NCBI GenBank assembly: GCA_023238725.1
Contig: CM041546.1
Location: forward strand, 13,074,528-13,138,527
DNA length: 64,000 nt
Direction: 5' to 3'
Origin: Scortum barcoo
Taxonomy: Eukaryota; Chordata; Actinopteri; Centrarchiformes; Terapontidae
In this document: piece after piece, positions 35,449 to 49,400 of the stretch
How the letters are laid out: every line of letters starts with the position of its first letter
Position numbering within the stretch: the stretch's first letter is position 1
The notes under the pieces: generated by a model
Told to the model about the DNA's origin: nothing
The model's input: the letters and a program-made list of their open reading frames with translations, nothing else
Databases searched by the model: none
Program-made: the position numbers and the translations under genes

Positions 35449-38400
35449 CTTCGGCGCCATAACTGCTGCACTGAATCAATGAAAAAATAAATAAATAAAT
35501 AAATATATATATATTTTAGGCGAGTATTGAAAGGTTATGGTGAGACTCCACTACTCTGAAAGGGATATTTCATGCTTGCACCATTAGAGTTTGAGAGCAT
35601 AACACCATCTGCTCTGCTTTACGCACATCAGGAGCAGTCTGCAGCCCTCTCCCTTTATGAAGATATGGGAGTTTCTTTCCCATCACAATCCATCCAGTTT
35701 GGTAGCATTAAACTAATGGATTTTAACAGCAGGAATACAGCAGATGGTGTGAAATAATGACATGTCAAATTTAGATCATTTCATACTGGAAGACCTTTGA
35801 TCTCGGAGTGAAGTATCCCTTAAAACGGCTTTTTTTCAGTGTCTGCCCTCCTTGTCAGCCACTGATTTGAAAAGGATCACAGGGGAAAATCTGTGCAATC
35901 AACCACTAGCAGATTCAAGTGCTGTCAGATCAGCGGCTACCTGAGGCAACAGCCAACAGCCTGGTTGTAGCCACGCCAATATCTCTTGCCGTCAGCTTTA
36001 GAGATTCAGGGCTCACAGGCTGTTAAGTGGAGAAAGCACGTTAGAGTACTGGGCCGTAGCTCCTGTTGCATACTGCGTAGTAATGTAGTGAACTGTAGCT
36101 GTGTAGATCTGTGTTCTATTGACCTTTCATCCCTATTGACCTCTCACCTTTATCTCCTGGTTCATGTGTGTTTGACATGTTTCCGCTACTATATTTGACT
36201 GTATAAAATATACATAAAAAAAAATATATATATATAGGTATATAAATTGATTGATATTACCAAGATAGATAGAAAGATAGATGAACAAGAGAAAGCAGAT
36301 AGTGAAACACAAGCAGCAGCTTAATACTGTGGCCACACTGAGGAAGTGGATGATTCAAAATGAGTGGAGTCTTTCTTTACCTTTACATCTATAACTTTAC
36401 ACACACACACACACACATTAAGTGGTTGTCATACATGCAAAAAAAAAAAAGACTGTGTTTGCTTAAAGTATGAAATCCAATATCTTCCCTCCTGTGTGCT
36501 TTATGTATTGCCATTGCCTTGACATCATATTCACAAAATTATTAGATTTAGCCTCATACCTTAAACACTGTATGCATTGTAATGTGCCATGAATGCTTTG
36601 AATGGATACCAGAAAATATCTATCTATCTATCCCACGCAGTTATAGAAGATAATATCAAACAACAGCAATCTGTAGCCAATCTCTCTACTCGTCCAAAAC
36701 CTCACTGCGGCCAACATGTGAGTGAACATCTCACAAAAACTATGCTCAGCTCTTGTTCAGCACTATCTGACCTTCAAATGAACACGGTGAGAAAATCCCA
36801 GACGTATGTAATCCATAAATGCTACTGTAAAGTCTGTAGGTTTTGGTGGCTGGTCTTCACCTTGTACCTCAGCGTTTGTATTTATCTTAACCTTTCCTGC
36901 CATGTTTGCTTCTCATAATCACTGGTAGTAATGATAGTGGTGGTAGAAGTGGTATTGGTGGAAGTGATGTGTTCATTCTGATGTCGTTCATTTGAAACAC
37001 ATTGCTTTGTGTCATATATTTATTCTCTAGATTCTGTATTGATGACTATGCATATGGTTAAATGTACAACTAAAAGCCTTTTTTTCTGTTGGTGTTAAAG
37101 TCATGGTTCTGATTTGATGTTTTCATGCACCTGAAGCCTAAAACAACAGCTTATAATAGTTCATACAAAACTGATTGGAACTGGTAAGGAAAGGATGACA
37201 CTAAAGGACCTCCATTTTAGTTCTGCAGGAAAGCTTTGTTGCTATCTATCAATCAGGGAAAGCTTAGTTCCTCAAAGTTTCCTCATGTTATTGTGTCAAT
37301 GCCATGTAGCATGACATTACTGTCACTATGGCAACTGTCCAGTAGCATTAAGTTAAGCCAGTGTTCAAAACTTGTAACTTATGATCACAATAAAATAACA
37401 TCAAATGGATAATGGATAGATGTTTACAAGAAAAAATGTTTCGATAAAGAGAAATTATCATGACACATTGTGTTGATCATTTTTGTTTTTGTATTTAATT
37501 TGTAATCATTTGTTTGGAAGCTGTTAATTTATTGGATGTACTATTTGTTGATCTTGAGGTTTCTGAAAGGAATAGCTCTATCTGACCCATCAAGTGTCTC
37601 TCTATCTATCTGGGTTCATTATGAACGTGTGTGTGAGAGTGTGGGTGAGTGTGCACATGGCGGTACATGTGGCAGTGAAAGCAGAGATGAGTGTGAACAC
37701 ATCTGTGTGTATGTGTGTGTGTGTGTAAGTGTAACAATGACTTCTGTACCTCCCTCTCTCTCCTCCTCCTCCTCTTTCTCTCTCTGGTGTCATGTAGCCT
37801 GTAGACATCCCCCTGTGTCCCACTATTGCATATAGTTCAGTGCCCCTATAGTGTCAGTCATGGTCCACCTCCTGCATGTGCTTGTTTGTAAATACACCAA
37901 ATAAAATGATCAGTATAAACCAAACCTGTGCAGCTATTTGTGTCATAATTTTACACTTAAGTTCATATAAAAATACTTTTACTCCTAGGAAATTGTAGGA
38001 AATAATTTGCCCACACGGCATTATATTTCTGTATTCGTTTCGGTCTTAAATGTGACAGGAAACTACCTGCATGAGTCAGATTGTAAAGGAAATGAAGCCT
38101 CACAATTAGGCCTTCTGTAAAACACTTTTAATACCTAACTACACACTCCATCCCTTTTAAATTCATGGGGAGCGCTTCTCTCACTCCTTTCCTCATATCT
38201 TAAGATCCTCCAATGCCCTCGGACGTTGTGAAGGGCAGAAAGAGGAGAATAAATCTCCAGAGTGAGCTGCCGCCCTCCCCCCATCTTGTAACCGTGTTCC
38301 TTTGATAGCGTCCTCCATTGTGGGTCATTATGGAGGACAACACAGCATGAGATATACAATTTAACACCACTAGATAGCACTGTTAGCTCAAGCTGATTAA

Positions 38401-38500
38401 AATCACTGCAGTCACCTCCCAAAACACACACGCAAGAAGAGGGCCTATATATAACTGACACACCAAAAGCCTGCAGGGTTTAGTACTAGTAGACATAAAA
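35449..38500 (+). other. rusc1 3' UTR and convergent gap
   Basis: A first AATAAA lies 38 bp after the stop (35486-35491, in an ATAA repeat) and a later one at 37900-37905. The long stretch between them may be an extended 3' UTR. Contains a (CA)n run near 36.4 kb, a TATC run near 36.6 kb and a (TG)n run near 37.7 kb, but no gene I can support. Confidence 0.5.
37900..37905 (+). terminator. candidate distal rusc1 polyadenylation signal
   Basis: AATAAA about 2.45 kb past the stop; the opposing gene's signal lies about 600 bp further on the minus strand, so the two 3' ends would not overlap. Confidence 0.4.
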
Positions 38501-38504
38501 TGCT

Positions 38505-38510
38505 TTTATT
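38505..38510 (-). terminator. candidate ash1l-type polyadenylation signal
   Basis: AATAAA on the minus strand about 2.0 kb beyond the stop codon. Confidence 0.45.
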
Positions 38511-40479
38511 ATTATGGTTATAGAGGCAAAAAGTCTGAGCTGACATTCTATGGCATTGAGTTATAACTGTTTTTGATGTTTTGTTTTTCAGATGCACATT
38601 ATCAGAGGCAACAGGCAAAGGTTACATGTCATGCAAACTAGATAAATAACTCTTTATGTGTACCTTTGCTATAAAGTTAATCATCCACTGGCAATAATGT
38701 AGTGCTCTTAGATAAAAAAGGAAAGAGGAAAAATATACATACAGTATGTAAACAGTCAAAGAAATTGCACTTTCTTGGCTTGTACTTTACAGGCCACACT
38801 ACTGAAAGAGAGCAGAAATTTAACACTGGAAAAACTAATTCACTGTCACTGATTGTCTGACCAATAAAAAACAAAACAAAAAACAAAACAACGTACGCTT
38901 AGCTAAAAAAAGACAAATTATGTAATACTACAAAAAAAATCATATACAATCATTGTCCATTTTAAGGAGAAAAGACTGATATATTGGTCAGTTGTATAAT
39001 CTGTTAAAAACATGTTAGTAAAATGAAAGACTTGATTATTAGGTTGTATGTATAATCCCAATAGTATTGATGTATAATACTAATTTTACACACTACTGCC
39101 GATAGAAGGAAAACAGGTCTCTCTTTCTATGTACATTCACATGAAACTAAACGCTTATGGTTACTTCCACTAAGTGGATTAGCCCGATGCTCCTAAAATG
39201 AGAACAATCTACTATGCAACTGTACAGAAAAATGACCTCCAATCCTCAAATATTCACAACTTTAAGAAACAAAAGAAAACAAACGAAAAAAAAAAACAAG
39301 ACAAAGGAAGTCCTTATATAGTCCTTATCGGTGGAGATATTGCTTTTAAAGACTGCATGAGTTCGCTTAGGTACGTACACGAGACGACATGGCACTTCTA
39401 CAGAGCATTTGGGGCAGATCAATTCTAGTTTTCATTCCCCTTCCTCTCTCTCCCCCCCCCCAACCAACCCCCCACCCCGAGGACATTCTGATTGTCAGTG
39501 CTCTGGAGCAAAGAGCGAAACATTCTCAAAGGCAGTCTGAAGTAAACAAAACACGTTTCGCCCCCTCTCCCTCCCTTCCCCAGGAAGCAATACTGAAAAT
39601 AGTCCACAATAAACATCCCTATCATGAATATATTTTATCCATCTCTTTAGTAGACAGTACTCAAGCTGTCTGTTTTTCAAAAATAACTTCTTTCTTAAAA
39701 CCTCATTAGAAATTCTCTTGCAGCGATGCCAAAATTCCTATCACTAAGCCCACCCCCTCCCCTGCCTATTCACTGGTACATAGCAGACACTGTCTTGGTG
39801 AAGTGAAGAAAAACCCTAACACTGTCTCTACAGCTTGTAACTGGTTCACTTCTCCTCGTGTCATTTCCCAAAGGTGCAATGTGACTTTGAAAGCTTAACG
39901 ATTAAATGAGGGTTCAATTTTGACCTACTTAGGGCCCAGGCTACATTTTTGTTCCCCCGGGCAGCTTGTGAACTCCTCGTCTCTTGGAAACTTCAGAGCC
40001 GAAATGCTGGGTACCATATATGTCCACTTTCAGTCTCCGAGCAATATCTGTCTTTCCCAGTTTGCTTAAGGTGCTGAAGTAAGAGCAATCAAAGTGTATG
40101 TGTGTGTGTTTATAGTGTGTCCACTCAGCATACATACAGTCTTTAGTGTGCTTGTTCATCCAGCACTAGTGCAAATTCATTTCAGCTGGTCTGTTTCTCT
40201 CTTTCATCCGGGACAGTCGATCTCAGTTTCTCTCATCCCGCGCCGCTTGGACAAAAGATGTGTTGCCATGGTTTCATCCTTGGTGTGATGCCCTTCAGAG
40301 CGCTAAGTTCAACACACTCATCTGTCAGTGTGTGAGATGTCTTTCTTGCAGTTTCAGCCGCTATAATTCTCCAGCTCTCCTCCTCTTCTCACTTGTTCTC
40401 TGTGGCACTACTACTGTTAATAGCAGTGTTATGACATCAGTTCCTGTCCATCTGTCCAGTGGTGGGCCTGGTCCCCTTC
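38505..40479 (-). other. 3' UTR of the ash1l-type gene
   Basis: Lies after the minus-strand stop at 40480-40482. A minus-strand AATAAA (TTTATT at 38505-38510 on the + strand) is the likely polyadenylation signal. No bromodomain, PHD or BAH coding sequence is visible on the minus strand here. Confidence 0.55.
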
Positions 40480-43400
40480 TCAGAGTGGTCCCACCTACAC
40501 AAAGGCAAGATACTATCAACAAAACAACACATATACCTCTCTGCGTCCCTCCTGTTTCTGTGTCTGATGCTCTACTTACCTCTCTCTGTTAGCTTATGAA
40601 TGCTGCAGGGTCAAAAGTAAATCATTCAGCCGTTTCCTCCTCTGTTCTCTGCTGCAGACCTCTTCTTCCCCTCGTTTTTCTTCCTCTCCCTCCTCCTCTA
40701 GCCTGTTCTGGGTTTTGGTGGGCTGTGGTGAACAAGCATGCACAACTAATTGCAAAAGCAGATTTTTATCCTTGTGGAAATTTGCATTCTTAAAAGAAAA
40801 GATCTTTTCTTTTTTCTTTGTGTTGGCGTGGGTAGTGATGAATTTGATCACTCACGCAGGGGCTGGCAGTGAGCGAGCTGGAGGTGTCCTGACTCTGATG
40901 GTGGGGGTCACTACTGATAACCGTCACCTCCTCCCCCACTGGTTGATCTGAGGGTCAGAGGTCAAACCATGTTTTGTATGTTAGTACAGGCGTTGTGGAG
41001 GGGAATGATAACAGCACATAATTTCTTTAACAGATCTATTTGTAATTATGCAAGTATCCTTATTTCCTCTTGATTCCTATCTGCAATCAGTCAGTGAGTC
41101 TTTGATGGAAACTGTGTGGTTTCGCTGCTAATGGGGAAAGCTGGTGCCTGCTGGGTTCTTGGACACCAGCAGTGGATGACAGAAATGGGGAAACTTTTCT
41201 GCAGGCTGAAATTCTGTGGTTGGAAAACCACTTAGTTGTGCTGCTCAGTATGATATGGAGAGACAAGCCAAATATGAGGACACCGGGCTGTAAGCAGAGC
41301 ACACACACACACACACACACATACATGCACACATAAAGTAAAAGACACGAGACACCAGAGGAAATTGATAGAGATGTACAGAAAAAATGAAAATGTATAG
41401 GGATCAACCACATACACGTAAGCATACACAAACACCTACAGAAACAAAAACTAACACACACACTTGCTTCATGGACCTGACTTGATGTGGCTGTCGTCCC
41501 CATTGGCTCTATCACAGGACAGACGTTGCGAGTCCCCCTCCTCGCCCTCTGCGTCTCTCTCCCTCTCCCTCTCTATCCTCAGCCGGATCTGTCTGTCTCT
41601 GACGAGCTCCCAGTTCCTCACAAGGAACACGTGGTGCTTCACCACAAAGCTCCTGGCCCGGCACATGGGGAGAAACATAAGTCGTCCATGCTGATGTTAG
41701 TTCAGAAACAGTGCATCAAGTAGTTTGTCTTGAAATGGGAATCGCTGTGCTCTTTCCGTACCTCTCACTGCCGGTCAAGGGCTCCATGTCGAGGTGAGGA
41801 AACAGGCTGGTAATGTCGCTCGAGCTCTCCTCCTGTATGATGAAAAGAAAATGGAGGGATGCATCCAGGTTTTAAACAGTTATCAAGGCGGCATTCCTCA
41901 CTGGAATGTAACAACCTAAAGCCGCATGAACTCACCGCTGTCTGGTGAGAGGATACAGTCCTCTCCTTCAGCCGGCCTGAGTTAAACAAAGAGAGAGAAC
42001 ACAGTAAAACGCAGCATGGGAGTATTGATCTGTTCAACCATCTAAACCTGAAGATAACACATCCAACAGTGGGAACTCACAGTAACGCCGCTTCCTCTTC
42101 AGGGGGACAGCAGGCTGCCTTTGAAGCTATGGCAACACAATGTGAGAATTATATGTAACGATTAATTCACAACACAAATCTACAAAACTACCTCAGCCTC
42201 TTCTAACTTCAGGATCCTGTGTTTTGGGGCGCAACTGTACCTGATTGTGCTGCCACAGCCACATAACATCATAAGGTAACTGGAAATGAATCCGCTTCAG
42301 CCTGAGGTACTTCCCTGGGGGACACAGAGGGAGTTTGGATTCAGTATCACAGAGACAAGAAACTGCAGCAGCATTTGCATCTCTTCTTATACTCACCAAC
42401 GTGTATGGGAGCAGGTAAAAGGCTATAGTCATTCTCCCCTGGTTTGTATTCAATACTCTCTCTGCACAACTGCTGGGCTTGGGAGGGAGGACTAGGGAAT
42501 AGACACATTAAATACATAAACAAAAACCCTGATAGCAACAATAATGTTATAATAGTTTGTTTATGAATCCAACTCACTCTATCGTTTTGTAATCATCAGA
42601 GTAAAGGCCAGCCCTCAGAAACTTCTTCCTGGGAGGACCATCTGCTCTCTCCTCTCTTTGGATGGTTGCTGGCTGGGATGGAGCCTGGTCGACATCTGAT
42701 TGGCTAAAACATTCAGGGAGGGCGTCGCACTCGGGTTTATCCTCAGCGACACTAAAAGGAAAGCATGAAGAGAGAGATAGAACGATAGAGAGGAAAAAGA
42801 GAAAGAGAGAAAAGGCACTGGTTTAGCACACAGTGCTGAAAACGATGGGTTAATATAGCAGTAGTGAGTGGTTGTATTTAATTTTCAAGTCAACCAGCTC
42901 AGGTACTTTATAATACAGTTGTGAGTGTTTACCTCTGATGACAAGGAGAGTCACCATGTTTTCTCTTGCGTCCTCTCTTCCTCCTGGCCTGCAGCTCCAA
43001 CTTTGTCACCTGCGGCACCGTGTCGCCTCCTCGATCTCTCTCAGGCCCTCTTTCGTCTTTTCTCCCTCCCACTTCTATCCCATCTCTGCTGTGGCCATGT
43101 CCCGGCAAGAGGCTGGGTGACGACATGGAGGGAGCAGCAGATGAGTGTGTGGGGGAGGGTACGGTGGAGGGCAGTGGGTGCTTTCTGGGCCGTCCTGGCC
43201 TTCTCTTGTTTTTCCCTGCCACACTGTCTGGTGCTGGCACACTTTTCTGCTGCCCCCGGCTTCTTGAGTCACCTTGTAAACCTGCAGTCATTGAAACAGA
43301 ACCAGGGAGGGAGGGGTTGAGGCAGAGGGAGGCAGGAGGGAAGGGTGGGGTGTAAGTGGCAGAGAGGAAATGAGACAGATGTGGATCAGTGATTGAGCCA

Positions 43401-46400
43401 GCAGGAGGTGTGAGGTGAGGCCAGTCTAGGCTGAGTCATGCGGATGGGCCACAGATTAGGTGAGTCACAACATTTCCTCTGACCAGATCACTTCTGGGAA
43501 ATGCATTAAGAGGTGATTTATGAACACACACACGCAGCAAAAAACCACAAGAATGAGCACAAACACTGCGCAGAATGCATACTTGTCAATATGAGTGCGC
43601 TCACGTATGCACACAAATTGTTTTCGCACGTTCAGTTAATGTGGAACACGATGTCAAAACGCTGAGCAGACAAAGACAGAGAGAACAAAGTGTGTGAGTG
43701 TGCCTTTGCTAGCGTGCCACACTTCAAAACACATGTGTTTAGTTAGATGATGAACTGATGTCAAATGTGTTCCATCTCTTTCAAAAACAACATTTTCCCT
43801 CACTTTTGCCCCTACTCTGACCTCCATGCTATTTCTTCATCAATCACTCCTGAGGTCATTTATCTTTTTGTTCCATTTTCCACAGTCCCTGACAAGACTG
43901 ACCACTCTTTCCTTATTGGATTTTTCCAAGTCAAATAGGCCCTGTTGGCCAGCAGTGAGGGATAGGCCGGGCTTTAAATAGCCAATCTGGTGGTTAACTA
44001 ATGACTGTGTTCACTGGGTAGCCCCAGGCTGCAACAGCGTGCGGTTCACTGCAGACCGGGAAGATTTCAAAGATTTTCTGGAAGACTCCCATCAAGATGA
44101 TGCCCTACTGCTATAACACTTCTTAAAAATTCCAACAGAGTGGCTGCTGAGTGCCTGCATTTGTGTGTGTGTGCATGTTGGGCACGTCCCCTACACAGCG
44201 GAGGGAGTCTGAAATTGGCTATAAAAAGAACGGAGTCTGATTTCCCCTCAAACACTCTCCAGCCTTTGATGTGTGGCTCAACAACACCTGAGAAAAAGCA
44301 ATGGTGTCACTGCATTGGGCAAACTATTTGTTCCCCAATCTCATCTCCACAGTGTGCAAAAATAAAAATCTGTCATATCTCTGCAAGCGAAAACAGCCTC
44401 TTGGCATAAAACCTATTCACTCAGCTCGCTGTCATGATGTGGGTGCTATTCATGTATTTCAATGATGACCACAGTTGATGTTAGAGTTCCCATATTATCT
44501 AATTATTGTTTGTATTCTATGTATTCATATTTTTTGCCAATGAAATAATAGCATAATACTGTGCATGCACACAACCCAAGAAGGAAAGTTAACAATGAAG
44601 ATCTTTGTAATGTTATCAGTTTCCAGCCAGAAATATACTAACATTGCAAAATGTCCAAGTATATTGAGGCATCAAACAGAAGCACAGATATGACTATTCA
44701 TTCAGACTTTTTTTTTATCAGATCATTCATGCATGCTCACCTGCTTCTCTCCTCTCTGTCCATGCTGGCTCATCTCTCCTCCATGACCTGTCTCCACTTC
44801 CTGAATTCTTCCCAGCCAATCCGCTCCTCAGTCCCTGTCCCCCTGTTGCCATGGCAGCAGATGTGAACAGGTTGGTGTGTGTCGGGGACGGGGACGTCCT
44901 GTACAGGTGTGACTCTTGCATGTCCTCGCCGTCTTCATCCTCTCCATCTGATGCAATCAGTCGGCCTGTGTGTTGCTCCCCAGTGAAGCCTCGCCAGCTG
45001 GGGTTTGACTTTCCAAATCCTGTCCCTCCCAGACCCCCAAACTTTGACCAGCTCTGGCCCAGGCCACCCCAGCTTCCTCCAAATGAAGACAGGTGAGAGG
45101 AGCCGAGCCCCAGCGAGGTGAGAGACGTGTGTTTGTACCTCTCTGCCAAAGATGAGGATGATGTGGTGGCAGTGGCAGAGGAGAAGGAATCGTTTCCGTT
45201 CTCACATAACCAAGGCGTTTCCTTAGACAGCATACTCCCCATTGCTCTTGTCCCTTTCCTTCCAACTTCTCCTTGCCCCAATATGAACCCTGTCCTAGGC
45301 TTTGAAGCGGCCAAACCCTCTCTCTCCAGTCCATCTTCCTCCTCGTCCTCGTGTAACTCCTCGTCGTCGTCCATGTCTCGCTCGCAGTGCCTGTGGCGGT
45401 GTTTATGCTTGTGTTTGTGTTCGCTTCTCCCACAGCCGCAGGAGAGGCTGGATGTGAACCCTGAGCTGAGGTGTGGGCCTCCTCCACCGCCTCCTCCTAT
45501 ATCTCCCTCGACCTCTCCACCTAACGCTCCCTCCCTCAGCAACCTGCTCCTCCGCCTGTGAAATCTGGCGGGGTTGAGAAGGAAGTGGGGATGATGGGGC
45601 TGGTGAGGGGTGTACTGGTGTGGGGACGGAAGTGGGTACGAGCTGGGGAGATGGTGGTAAAGTGTTGAGGCTGGTGGATAGCTGCTGTAAAAGCCCATAT
45701 TTTCAATAGTCTCCTGGAACTTTGACGGGCAACCACACTGCCTGCGGTCGGGCTTCCTGTTACAATGCACAGGCTGGCAGGGGTAGAAAGGCTGAGGGGA
45801 GAAGGAAGGATTAGCAGAGTATGATGAAGGGTGAGGCGAGTAGAAGCCATTCAGATTGATCCTGAAGATGTTGGAGCGGAGGGAATGGGAGGAGGAGTGG
45901 TGGCGCCTTCCTCCAGCAGCGTTCCCGCTCCCATCAAAGCCCTGTCCCAGTCCTGTCCTCGCCCAGCTTCGCCGTCCGATATGGACCTCACTGAACTGAC
46001 TGATCAGATCTTCTAGTTCAGCTAGAAACTCGGGATCCTGCATGTGCAGCTGCTGGTGCTTCTTCTTATGTTTAGTTTTCTGTCTCTTCAGGGCATTGTG
46101 CCCAAGGCAGGGGTAATAGTCCGTGTGGGTGCACTTGTTGTGTCCTGGGCAGGGGCACGGGCACAAGCAGGTACAGGTAGAGGAACAGTCGTAATCCCTC
46201 CGCCTGTGTCGGTGTCGGTCTCTGTGGCGCTCCATGGTAGTTGAGCTGGTGATGGGGTTTGTGTGTCTGGGCATGTGAGAGAGGGGTGAAGAGACAGGAG
46301 AGGGACGGTCTGTGAGAGAGGAGGGATGCCTTTGACCCCCCAGAATCACTCCTGACCCCTGACCCAACCTGAGCATACCTCGTGCTCCCCTCATTTCCCC

Positions 46401-49400
46401 TCGCTCGGAAACACTGTTGTTATCTGTTCCAATCCCGCTGTCACTGGGTAGCGTCTCCTCGCTGTGTGACTCGCTCCTGGGGGATGGCGTGGCCTCTTTC
46501 AGGTGGCCGGGAGAGCCGGGTGTGTGGTGCAGCGGAGGGGTGGGGCAGGAGAGCTTACATGAAGACTGGTGGAAGGGGAAGTGGTGCCTTCCCTGACATG
46601 GGCAACTCTTTTTCACAAAGGGAGAGAGGGATGAGGAGGAGGGAGGACGTGGGGAGGTACAGGAGGATGATGGGGAAGGGAGGGAGAAGGGGTGGGAAAA
46701 AAGCAGAGAGGATGTTGGTTCTGTGAGGCTGCCTTCACTATAAGGGCTCTGCGCCCCACTGGAGTGGGTAAGGGATGGGGAGGGAAATGGGTGAGAGGGG
46801 GGAGGCTGGGACTGGTTAGACGAGAAGAGAGACGTTTCAGAGGGGTTGGCAAACAGAGACGACTGAGTGGAGCTCTGGGAGTTGGTTTGGGCTGCCTGAG
46901 CCATTTGGGCTTTAGGCTTGCGTCCTCGCCTCTTGCCCATGTAGATGGTCCCTCTCTTGCTCACATTGATCTGAGGGCCCAGCTTACTCCCAAAGGAGGA
47001 CGACAGGGCTGAGAGCGTGTGTACTGTTGTAGCCTCTATCGATTTACTCATTCTCAAAGAGGCCTCGCCATCTGCTGCCTCGCCTCCCCTTCCCTCCTTT
47101 CCTACATACCCCGACAGCATCACCTTGTGAAGTCTCCTCTTCTTTCTCTTCTTCATCTCATTAATCAGCCTTCTGATCTTTAGCTGCCTGTTCCCCTTTT
47201 CAGGAGGATGAAAATCTTTACTCCTGTCTGTATCCGTATCAGTGCGATTCAGTGCATCTTTACTCTGGTCCTCGGGGAGGGGCCGTTTGGGAGGACGGCC
47301 ACGCTTCTTGGGGCTGGATTTAGACAGAGCTGCACACTGCAGTACTGGACTTGGCTCTGGCACAGGGGCTTTCTGAATTCCGTCACACCCCAGATGAGGC
47401 ACCTCAGCTTGGATAGCGTTTGGTGGAAGTCTAGGGGGAGGCTCGTCTAAGCTTGAGCTATGGGATTTAGGACGGCCCCTTTTTCGGGCAGGGGTCGCTG
47501 GGCATCTGGAAGCAGTGGGGCTGGGGTCTGATGTGGGGTGACTCTGCTTTGGGGATGGAGGTTTGGTTGCAGAAGAGAGAGGGGAGGAGCTGCTGGTTAA
47601 GGAGCCAGACGGAGCTGGGTGTGACTCATCAGTCTGCTGAATAGTGGCCTTGGCAGGCAGGGACGTCTTGGGGTTCTGGGGGAAACTTAGTAAGGGATTG
47701 TGTTGGGAATCTGAAGGGGCTTCCTGATTTTCCGCCCTCTGAGCACGGTGCACCAGCTTGGTCCAGCTGGGCCTTCTGGCTTTACGTTTCTTGAGCGGCC
47801 GGCTGTCCTGCTCTTGGGGGGAAGAAGGGGGGGAAACAGGGGCACGGGCAGAGGGAGTGGGCAGAGTGGGAGGACCAGAAGAAGAGGGGTGGCTTGGAGG
47901 CACAGTTGAATGTCTTGAGACGTCTTGTTCTTTTGATTTACTGGTGTCACCTGTTGCTGCTGCCGGCTCAGCTTGTTTAACTGGCTTGCAACCGTCATCC
48001 TTCTTCTCTATCTCATCTTGCCTGCCTGGATTCGCTACTTTACTGGTTTTATCGAGTTTAGAACTATCGGCGGTTTCACCACATTTCGCATTATTATCCT
48101 CTGCTCTTTGTCTGTCCGGGCTGAGCTTATCCCTCTTTTTCTCAGCCTTTCCTCTTTCAATCTTTAGTTCATCCCTCCATGTATCATCAGTCCTATGCCT
48201 TTCATCCTTTTCTTTGCCATGTCTCGATTTTCCATCCTTCCCTTTCTCCTTTTTCTTCTTCTTGCCTTCCTCCTTTCTGCTCTCGCTCTTGGCTCTTTCA
48301 GCCTCCAGCCTATCTCGCTTGGATTTTTTGTCTTTCCGTTTCTCCTTCTTTGATTTCTTCTCTTTCTCTCTCTTTTTCTCTAGTGAGGCCTGTAGGGAGG
48401 GATCATGATCCTGGGATTGGGTAGAGGAGCAATCCACAGTGGGGGAGGACTGTGGTTTAGGGGGGACTGCAGGAGAGGAAGGAGAGTCTGGCCTACTCTT
48501 ACTTGACAGGCTAAGTTCTTTATGTGAGTTGGTGGAGACTGGAGGTCTTGTCGAGGAGTCTGTGGAAGAAGCAGATGAGGAACTGCTGTGTTTTCCAGCC
48601 TTGATTCTCGAGGATGTGGAAGTGCCAAGGATGTCGGCGGAGCCTTTCCCATTCGATAGTCCCTTCTGTTTTGTTGTCTGTACCAAACCATTATGTTTCT
48701 TGGAGGTCTTTCCTTCGTTCCTGGTTTCTGACGCAGACAGGGCTTGGATGCATGTGGTGGCAGGAGTAGCTGAAGCTGTCTGGTCTGTTGTGGGCGCGCA
48801 GGGTTTGTGGCCCGCAGGGACAGGCTGACCATTGACACCAGGAAGCTTCTCTTTCTTCACTCTCTCGGACGAGCCATTTGAATTCACCTCAGTCTTATCG
48901 GCCAGTTTGATAGAAACCTGGGGAATGCAAACACGAAATCTCTGTCATAGACAACAATGCCTGGGACATCCATTAGTTTGCTGTTGACGATGGTAAAGGA
49001 CAATGGGGAAGAGACAATAACTGAAATGCTTTTGTTTTTGTCCGCCCATTAAAAGAGAGAGTGAGGACAAAATGACTCAATCAGGCAGAGAAAAGAGGGC
49101 ATACTGAGGAGAAGGAGAGAGTGAGGTGATGGAAACAGGAATGGGGTTGACACAGAAAGGAGAAATACAAAGGCAGAGAAACAGAGAGGAAGAGAGTGGG
49201 ACAGGGATAGAGGGGGAGTGAAAGATAAATGAGAGCAGGTAGAGAAAAGAGGGGATGTAAAAATAGAAGAGAGGGACAGATATAGAGAGCCAGGCAGAGA
49301 CCAAAAGCAAGAGAGAGAGAGAAAGCTGTGCTATTGGTAGCTATAAATTGCCACTAATACAGATGAGAAGGTTTGACATTTCGTACTTGTCCTGTAATTT

